Assembly (NCBI GenBank): GCA_001599755.1
Contig: BCHX01000001.1
Location: 2,170,001 to 2,234,000, forward strand
Direction of reading: 5' to 3'
Source: Gliomastix tumulicola
Lineage: Eukaryota > Ascomycota > Sordariomycetes > Hypocreales > Bionectriaceae
DNA length: 64,000 bases
Positions 56,034 to 64,000 of this stretch are shown in pieces. A program made the translations under genes and the position numbers. Position 1 is the stretch's first letter, and each line of letters starts with the position of its first letter. The notes beneath the pieces are model-generated. The model was not told where the DNA came from. It made no database searches and saw nothing but the letters and a program-made list of their open reading frames with translations.

Positions 56034-59013
56034 TCACAAGGCCAAACCGGTGCCATCGCCAGTCCATCGGTATAGTGCAAGAAGCTCTCTACGCCGTTGG
56101 TGCTGCTCATTCAGGTCCTCCGGGACTCTGCCTCGGACCTGAGCCAAGGCGCTTCGCATTACTTTGCTGAAATTACGCTGTTCATCACCCATGACCGTTA
56201 GACAAAACAAGTCTTCGACAAGATATGACCGCGTGTAGACATACCTGATATTCAGTGTTGAGAGTCACCACGCAAGCTTCGTGGGCTCGCACAATCGTTT
56301 CGCATGCTCTGACCACGCTTGGAGATGCTTCAACCTGCAGCTTGTCTGCAATGAGGAGCAGGAGGAAGGAACCCTGCAAAAGGTAGATGCCGAAGAAGAA
56401 AGGCATGAACTCCAGGCCTGGGTCATATTCTAGAATCTGGCTGATGGCTTCTGCTGCCGAGACGGCATGTCCTGTCGCAGCGATGAAGCCTTGGGTCGAG
56501 ATCCATAGATCTTCATCATCAATCAGATTGATAGGATCCCACTTCCCGGAGAGCAAAATGTGGAGGACATGCATGACATGTGTCCCGTATGCCATGACGA
56601 TCCGGGTCTGAATGTCACTCTCCGTCAAACGACCAGACGTGTTGGTGTGCACAGAATGCACCGATGGCGTAGAGGCGTTCCCAGTTGCGTCTGCGTGGTC
56701 TCCATTCTCAAACATCGCTCCGTCTCCCTTGTCTTCTAAGCTCTGCGGGAGATGTCGTTGTTCGAACCTTTTAACGCTCTTCTCATACGCCTCGAGGTGG
56801 CGAGTAATCTCGGCAGCCTGGTCGTCCCATTCTCCGGCTGAACGGAACCCGACGCCGAATCGAGGGTGGTTTCGTGCGTGGTGTAGGTCAACAATCTCGC
56901 CGAGAATCGTCATCAGGGGTAGGAAGTAGCCAAAGATGCCATGCCCGCGGCATTCGAATTGAGGTCCACGCCGATGCATGGCACTGGGGCCGACCCGGAC
57001 GCCTTCAGGAACGGCATTGAGAATGCTGGGGTCTGTGTTGCTGTGCCCAAAGCTGCCGAATTCACCCCTCTGCCAGGCTGTGTCATCGAGCGGCTGTTGG
57101 AGTCCATCGCATTCGATGTCTAGTAGGAACAGCGGGCGGTTGTAGCAGAGCGCTAGGTGCCTGTCCACGATGTAGACGAGCCACCAAATGCGGCGCCGCT
57201 CCTCCCGCTCCTCTTCAGTGACGAAACTGGCGTTGTTCCTATGGATGTCGTGTTCGTCCATGTCGTTGTCTAATTCCTTGCCATCATGCTTCATGGGCGG
57301 CGCGCTTTGAGGGAGCTCGCGACCCAACTTCAGCTCCCTCGCCAATGACCAGGCCGCATTCCACCACCTAAGGCTAGCCCCTTTGTATTCGCTGGCAGAC
57401 ACCACCGTCGCTAGGTGGATGTATGTGATGACATCGTCGAGGTTCCCTGCTGCGCCAAAGGCTCCAGTCTCACCCGTCAACGCGTCCATGCTGATCGTCC
57501 CGGGCAGGGCAACTCCTAGTCCGCCCAGCGCTACTCCGTCTGCCACAGGACTGGCGCCTGGCGAGGGGTGACCCGAGGGAGTGTGGATGAGTGGATTTAG
57601 CAGGCCAACCGTCAACTCAAGAAGCTTTTGGCAGGTCTTGCTTCGAGCAGAGGGGACACTGGTGAGAAAGGAGGCATCACTCGTCTGCGCAGCAACCCAT
57701 AGCATGCTGGCGAGCAGCGCTGGCTGGCATCGGCGAGGCTTCGTTGGATGGAGAAAGGCTCGCTTTCTGAACACGAAGCCAAGTACGTATGGAGACATCG
57801 GGTGCAGCTGTGCTGATGAGGACGAGGAGAAGTATAGATCGATCAGATCGCAGGCAAGGGATACAGGGATCAAGTTGCCAAGATGAGGAAGGAGTGGCTC
57901 GAGGACCGGGTATCGTAAGCTGGACGGGTTCTGACCCGTTTGATCGAAAGTCGCTTGGGGTACTGGGCCGCCGAATTGCCCACCAGGAGGTGACGAGAAG
58001 GACAGCCCCCAGGCGGGAGGGGTCGCGCCGGTTCCCATCCCGTATCCAGCCATGGGGCTGTTGCCCAGACGGAAGCCCCCGTTCGGTTGATAGCTTGACG
58101 GGCTCTGGGCGGGCATCGAGTAGTGAAGCTCAGGGTACGTGGACATACCATGGCCTTGATTTGGCCCATATGGTCGTCCATCCATCACCGGCCCGCCCAA
58201 ATCGGGGCGGTCGTAGTCTTGTGCCATGTTCGAAAATCCGTTCATATCCATGGAAGGTGTCGCATCCATATGATCGCCGTCAATTCCGACATGAGCTCGA
58301 TTGTCGATATCTCGGGAAGGGTCTTGAAGGGGGTTATCCGTCATGGCATTGGCAACATCGTTCATGACCTGTTGTTGCCTTTCCTGCTGCGCGTCTTTGG
58401 GGTCGGCGCTAGAAGTTTTCGGTCGCTGGTCTAAAGTCGGCGTGCTTTGCGTGCTGGCTGAGGTTGATCCGTCGGGTTTTTGACCCATCGAGCCCTCAGC
58501 TGCAGCTCGCGCAGCTGCTTGTGCTGCTAGATCTTTCCGTGAAGCCTTCCCCCTCTTCTTTCTCTCACGAGCATACTCGCAGCCTAGACCGAACTCTTGG
58601 GAGACAAGTTAGCCGTGCCGCCTGCTTCCGTCTGCCTCATAGTCAGAAAGTGGCTTCTTACCGACACAATGAGCACAAGGGTGCTGGCCATCGCATTTTG
58701 TCCTCAGCTGGTTGCACTGGTCGCACGCTCGACTGATTCGCCTTCGGACTTGACCAGTCGCGTTGCCGGCCCGTCCATGTGACGAGAACGATTGCTGTCT
58801 TTGTTTGGGTTGAGAGCCGGGTCGTGCTAGTTGATGACTTGAAACCCCCAAGGGTTGGTGTAGCTGGTGCATATTGTATTGGGACCCCTGGTTGAGAGGA
58901 TCCATGCTCCGGGTGTGATGCATTGAGTTCTGGGAGATGTGATTATGAGGCATCAAACCAGAAGGGGGTAAGTTCTGGTACGGTGAAAATCGTTGCAACG
59001 GGTTCGAGAGCAT
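56034..59013 (-). CDS. xlnR: Xylanase/cellulase transcriptional activator XlnR / XYR1 / XLR-1
   Basis: Three exons: 58662-59013, 56245-58595 and 56034-56177; 948 residues. The start MLSNPLQRFSPYQNLPPSG is the family-typical N-terminus, although the frame is open to an ATG at 59256. A Zn2Cys6 cluster sits at Cys97, 100, 107, 113, 116 and 123 (RRRISRACDQCNQLRTKCDG, then CAHC and EFGLGCEYARERKKRGK); intron 1 falls between the fifth and sixth Cys and its acceptor is CCCAAG. The middle holds the fungal-specific transcription factor domain (RKRAFLHPTKPRRCQPALLA, EERRRIWWLVYIVDRHLALC). The C-terminus, RGRVPEDLNEQHQRRREL and ALYRWTGDGTGLAL, is diagnostic. XlnR-type proteins switch on xylanase, cellulase and pentose-catabolism genes in response to xylose or cellulose breakdown products. 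Confidence 0.96.
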
Positions 59014-62000
59014 CTTGATGACTGAGCTGCTGTGGGAAGTCTGAGCCGCGTGGGTTAATCGCGATGGAGGCCTGTGTGCGCTGCTATGCTGGCAGGCTAC
59101 CTGACAGGCATTTGACCAGCAGCTAGGTAGAACTCCAGATGCCTGGGATGTCTGTCTCGAGGATGGGTGTGGCTCTGAATCCTCTTGGTTCGTTGCACAC
59201 GATGTTTGGAACGTTGGTGCCCACTTGAGACAAGCAGGTTTCTTGGATCTGGGCAACGACGTAACGAGTCAGCAATAGATCGGATAGCGTCGGCCAATTC
59301 GAATGATTCGTGGACTTGTTCTGCTACGGGACCAGGAAAATAGCGGAGCAACGGCCAATGCGATGTACGGCGTGCGAGTAGTCCTCTGTTGTCAAGTTGA
59401 GGTTGCCATTGGCTTAGGGAATGATGCAGAAGGAAGAAGGGGGGAGAGATGATGATGTCTCGAGCAAGCTCATGAGCCTACTGTATGCGACGACCGAGCC
59501 ATGACTCACGATTTATATGAGATGGAAAGAACGAGAGCTGGTTGAAGACTGTAGGCGTCCTTGCTCAATGGTGTTCGTTCTTAGCAGTGGTGTTGATTTG
59601 TTTCATCTGGCGCGACTTCAGCGGAGGATCGGGCTCCCGCTCGATTAAATGAACGACAAGCCAATGCTGCCCTGTCGCAAAACCGGATCAGTCTCGGGAG
59701 TGGCGATGTCCAATGCAAAAATGTGCATAGGGATGGCGTCGCGCCAGGAGACTCGATTGGTCGTGTCGAGGATAGATTGGCAGGGAACTCGTATTTGTTG
59801 AACTTCCAGTCGGCCCTCGGTACTGGGGGGCTTCGGTCTGTCAGAGGGCGGAACTGTCACATTCAGATTGGGCTCGATGGTGATACGCGAGGCCCCGGGG
59901 CGCATCAACAAGACGCCCTTATGATATATGCAGTCTCAGAGTAGTTCATGCGGAGCTGGCTGGTTGGAGCGGTGTCGTCGTAGAGGATTGTCAAAATCAG
60001 TCAATGTTCTGGGGAGAGGGAGGGGGGAGTGGGTGATGTCCTGAGATGGGGAGGGATTGTAACCCAGAACCCCAGCATTGCCCGTGACCAAACAAAACCT
60101 GTGGGAACCTTCAAGGAACTTCGCTTCTCCAGTTTCCGGGATGTTCCAGGCTGGTGGCCAAGTGTTGAAATCGAAATGAGGGGGACATCTGGAGTCGACG
60201 GACCTGGGGGCCTCCTACGGGGAACCAGGTACGTAGGTACACACGGCCCTGGTCTTTACCTTGCATGGATGAAGCTGACTTGACCACCTGGAAGCCTCGG
60301 CTAGTACATGGTACACGGAATAGGCTGGTCGTGGCGAGAAGCTTCCTCACTACGTCGGCGTTAGTCCGAGTACCTCGTACAAAGCAAACGGTCCAAGCAA
60401 GGTTCCTCCATGGGGCAGCAACAGCGAGGTGGGCTTGGCAAGGCCAGTTAAACGCACCGAGTAAAGCGAGGTGCGAGCACATCCTCCGTGGTCCGTAGTC
60501 AGTCACCACTGCAACCCCGCTGATATTGCACCGCACTGGCAGGGTTGGCAGCAGGGTCCGTGACAGGGGTGGGAGGCTCTCAAGCTCGCAACGGAGCCAA
60601 CGCCTGGCCCATGAACCATGTGGAGGTGGAGGTTGACGACTGCTGCCTCACTAAGAAGAGAAGTGCGTTGGCTCTGAACAGCTGATTCGTGGTCTGCAGG
60701 TACCTTCCTCCGCCTGTGACTGGACGACAGCCCACTAAAGGGTCCATTCTAGCTTTGTTCGGTGGACTTTCCGTTTAGTATGGCAGTTAGCCACTCACAG
60801 CCCGTCGCATAATGCTCGAGTCCCCGCCTCCAAGCTAGGAAAACTAGTGCCGGTGCGTGAAAATTTCGTGACTCGACTTCCGAGTTGACGTGAACTCCTC
60901 GTGGTGTCGATGGCCCTTGCGGCTATGGAAGCTTCATAGAACAACTTCTGTGTCTTCAAGAAAACATGTTCGACGGGATACGAGTGAGATGACATGCCTC
61001 GAAGATGGGGTGTGCGCGCGCTCGACCGAGTGACGTTCTTGGCGGAAGCCCTTCGCAGTCGAAAAGTAGGTGTGGGTCAGAGGGAAGAGATGGATGTAGG
61101 TACTCCGGGCTCGAGTAGGTATGTAGGTAAGCATAATGTAGCCTAACCTCGGGGACGCTCTTCAGTAGGTGTGTGACCTTTCGGCCCTTGGTCTATGATG
61201 TTGCCCTCCAATGTGTCGAAACGTCGACGTCCGCCCATCCGACGTTCAGCAGAGAACTGACATGGCGCGGAACGAATACTGGGCGGTCGCTGGGGCCATC
61301 GCGCAGAGGGCAGGGAGGCGATGGTGGCCTGCCAATGCGAGGAAGTGCGCAGCTCTGCACCCTTGTCCTTCTGACATGTCAATCTGTTATACCCTCCGTC
61401 TTCTCTCATGGAGGCCATGTGAGGTTCCGTTGCATGATGGCGGTGTCGCAGCCGACGAACATTGTCGAGGACGAGGTTGGCTTCCCCCCTGCCACAAACA
61501 GAGTCTCAACAGTGCCAGTGATGACAGGATCGTCTATGATCGCCTCCATTTGGCACGGTAGGATCCAGCTGGCATTAATAATGCTAGCACAATCTGGGGA
61601 AGGGCGGAATCATTGCCCCAAGAAGCCATTGTCTTTGGTTCCAATGCAGCATGATTCTCACCCAACGTGCAGGCGATTTAGATTAAAAAAGAGGCCGATT
61701 CGAGCCACCGTTTTGAGGCATCTCGAATCGGCGAGGTGGTAGGGAAGGCGTCGACGTGAGTGGCGTTCCTCTATTTTAGCAAAGCTGGCTAGCGTTTTGG
61801 AGGAGCTGATGGCGTGGAGGTCTGAGTCGTGGGCAACGGCCAGTGGGACGAGAATATGTGCCTCCATCAGGCATAGAAATTCGATGACGGAAGGTCATCC
61901 TGAAAAGCACCAGGTTGTCGCTCCGAACAAGATAATGGGAGATTATGATGCTTCAACTCATTTCTTTGATGAGGTGGCGGTCTACGAGAGCAGGCGTATT

Positions 62001-64000
62001 CGGTCATTGCTCCTGCGTGATTGGCAGGTGGGGGGTGACAAGGTTGGAGAAGGTGCGACCGTGCATCGGAGGTTAAGTACGCCTTCCGAGGCAGCGGCAA
62101 TTACTCGTCCTCAAGTATTTAGGTACACAGCCCGAGTCTGCTGTACGTTCCTCATTCACGCCAAAAACAAACCTGCTGCTCACCAACACGACCGCACGAC
62201 GGGGAAAATACGAGAGTAGCGAACACGCTTGGGGAATCTCCAAACAGCGGTGGATTCGCGACGGATGTTGGAGGCGGTACCTGATGAGGAGTTCTTCTGG
62301 TGGGACTCGCTGCTCTAATACGCGGCTCCGGGTGAAGAAGATTGGCCTAAGTGGAGAGACCCACTTAGGAACTTTTCTATTTATCCTCGGTGAGCAATTT
62401 AGCCTCGGTGAGAACTGCCGCAAAATGCTATATCTTCATCTTCTTTGCCAGCATGACGTACTGAATGAACGTTGAAGAAGTAGCCAGTATAATGAGGCAA
62501 CTGGTAGATGGACAGCCTCCTGGTATCGAGCGATGCTGAGCTGGAAGGAGAGGCACCAAACAGAACTTCCTTGATGAGGGGGAGGAATCATGCTCCGAGT
62601 ACTGTGGGTCGTGACTTCCATGGTTAGCGGCCCGAATGATGCGGAGAAGGAGCTCCCCTGATTCTCTCGCCAATCAGCAATCACATCTCGCAGCCAGGAC
62701 CCGCTTCCAGCCCCCCAGCCTGGCCAATCAATCTAATCGCCGTAACTTCGCCGTCGAGATGTCACAGTCGGTCTGAAGGAAAGGCCATATCGCTGCATTC
62801 AATGGGACATGGTCCTCATATCTCACACACAATGTACAGAAACTCATCTTATGCAGAGTGGCTGGGCTCCTCCACATCGGTGTAGGACTGAGCGGCCGCC
62901 AACTCCTGTTTGATTGGAACCTTTGCCTGGCCATGGCGGCCCTGGGCGGAGTTCATGAAATAAGGTACACTGACAAAGATGGCCGTCCCTCCCCCTATGC
63001 GCGCGTCTACTCACCCATCACCTAGTTTAATCTCCGGACGGCAGCGAACCCAGGTGGATTAGACGTCTGTGACCAGGCTATCGGGTCGCAGATTGCCAAC
63101 TAAAAACTTGGAAGAGCATACGATAGCTGCCACGATGAACAGACTGATCGGGAGCCTTGACAGGCCGCAGACAGACCTACTGCCGGACAAGACACACAAA
63201 TGAACTCATGCCGGCATTTGCTCTGGGAGGTGGGAGACACAAGGTGTCTAACTGCAGATGTGCGCACCTGCGTCCCATATTCTCCGATCCTGATCCTCGC
63301 CGTTGAGCCCACGCTCCGTCTCGAACCACATGGCTACTTTGGGACTGATGCCCAGAGACCCATGACACTTAAGCCGCCGTTTTCCTCGAGGGGCACGCCT
63401 AATTGAGACAGGTCAGGCCAAGGTAGGCAATGCAGAGTCAGGCCTCCACCCCAATATATCACTTCAAGCACAAGACGTTACCATCGCAGGTGTACGCCCG
63501 CACAGCATTATACCGCGTGCTATCACATATACGGCACTACGAACTCGTACAAAACGGGGAGGCCGAGACAAAGAAACTCTGGGGTAGGGGAGTTGACGGC
63601 TCCGGGTCCGACACTCCACCTCATGCATCCATCCCATTGCATCTGCGGGCTAGACACAAGGGACTCCGGAGCATGTCTGTCGTCCCGCTATCGAATCGAT
63701 TATAGAGGGAGAAAGAAGACGCTAGGCAATGGGACCGCTCTGGTTTGATCGCTCGGCCAACTCCGTTTGTGATATGGAGATGCACGGACAGGGGGGCAGT
63801 TGACGGGCACACAGATACGTACAGTACGCGGGCTCGGACAGCCGGAAGGATACGCCGCCCATGTACTTCGACGTTGACAAGCTTTCCGACTCATGAGTGT
63901 CACAAGGATCGGGAGTCATGACATTGCCGTGACCTGAAAATAATGATCACGAGGTTGCCAAAGTATTGGAGACGTCCTTTGACTGACTCGGCAGTCAAGG
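59014..64000. other. Long gene-poor region upstream of the xylanase regulator
   Basis: Almost 5 kb without a gene I can support. The left 1-2 kb should be the xlnR promoter and leader. Open frames up to 189 codons (plus strand 61173-61742 and 61797-62219) have no motifs, no clear splice partners and uneven composition. No transposon ends, tRNA or tandem repeats were seen. Confidence 0.5.

Noticed and set aside
61173..62219. Plus-strand frames of 189 and 140 codons
   Set aside because: No domain, no hydrophobic pattern and no conserved-looking segment; treated as chance frames in a gene-poor region.
63311..63322. Minus-strand GGTTCGAGAC, resembling a tRNA B box
   Set aside because: The neighbouring five bases on each side do not pair and no cloverleaf can be drawn.

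Overview
The window is nuclear DNA from a filamentous ascomycete. Genes are dense and short-spliced: introns are mostly 50-110 bases, with GTAAGT/GTATGT-type donors and CTAAC/CTAAT-like branch sites. Gene content points to Sordariomycetes: a XlnR/XYR1-type xylanase regulator starting MLSNPL and ending YRWTGDGTGLAL, divergent FAS1/FAS2 genes, an AspB/Cdc3 septin, and a protein kinase-vWA fusion. I cannot fix the genus. I see no transposon, tRNA, rRNA or CRISPR array.

Left part, 1-18 kb, is mostly conserved housekeeping. In order: a TatD-family Scn1-like metallohydrolase cut by the window edge; a small membrane-anchored fungal protein; the kinetochore subunit Spc24 divergent from the mitochondrial fission adaptor Fis1; septin Cdc3/AspB with a 4-base first coding exon and a large first coding intron; ferrochelatase divergent from Ku70; and a very large protein with a mid-chain Zn2Cys6 cluster.

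Middle, 18.6-29 kb, looks accessory. It holds a protein kinase fused to a von Willebrand A domain (non-RD catalytic loop), a CorA-like two-helix membrane protein without a visible GMN motif, a 62-residue three-exon gene, and an MFS drug:H+ antiporter of the FLR1/CaMDR1 type. This stretch also carries long poly-G and poly-C tracts.

Right part, 29.7-64 kb: a mitochondrial PPR-type protein divergent from LSM4; then the complete fatty acid synthase, with FAS2 (alpha, minus strand) and FAS1 (beta, plus strand) reading away from a shared 3.2 kb control region. After these come guanine deaminase, a MARVEL-like membrane protein, a bZIP-like protein with a poor leucine zipper, and the XlnR/XYR1 regulator. 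The last 5 kb upstream of that regulator contains no gene I can support.

Exon boundaries were joined by hand from splice signals, reading frame and remembered family patterns. No alignment or search was run, so family names rest on motifs visible in the translation.
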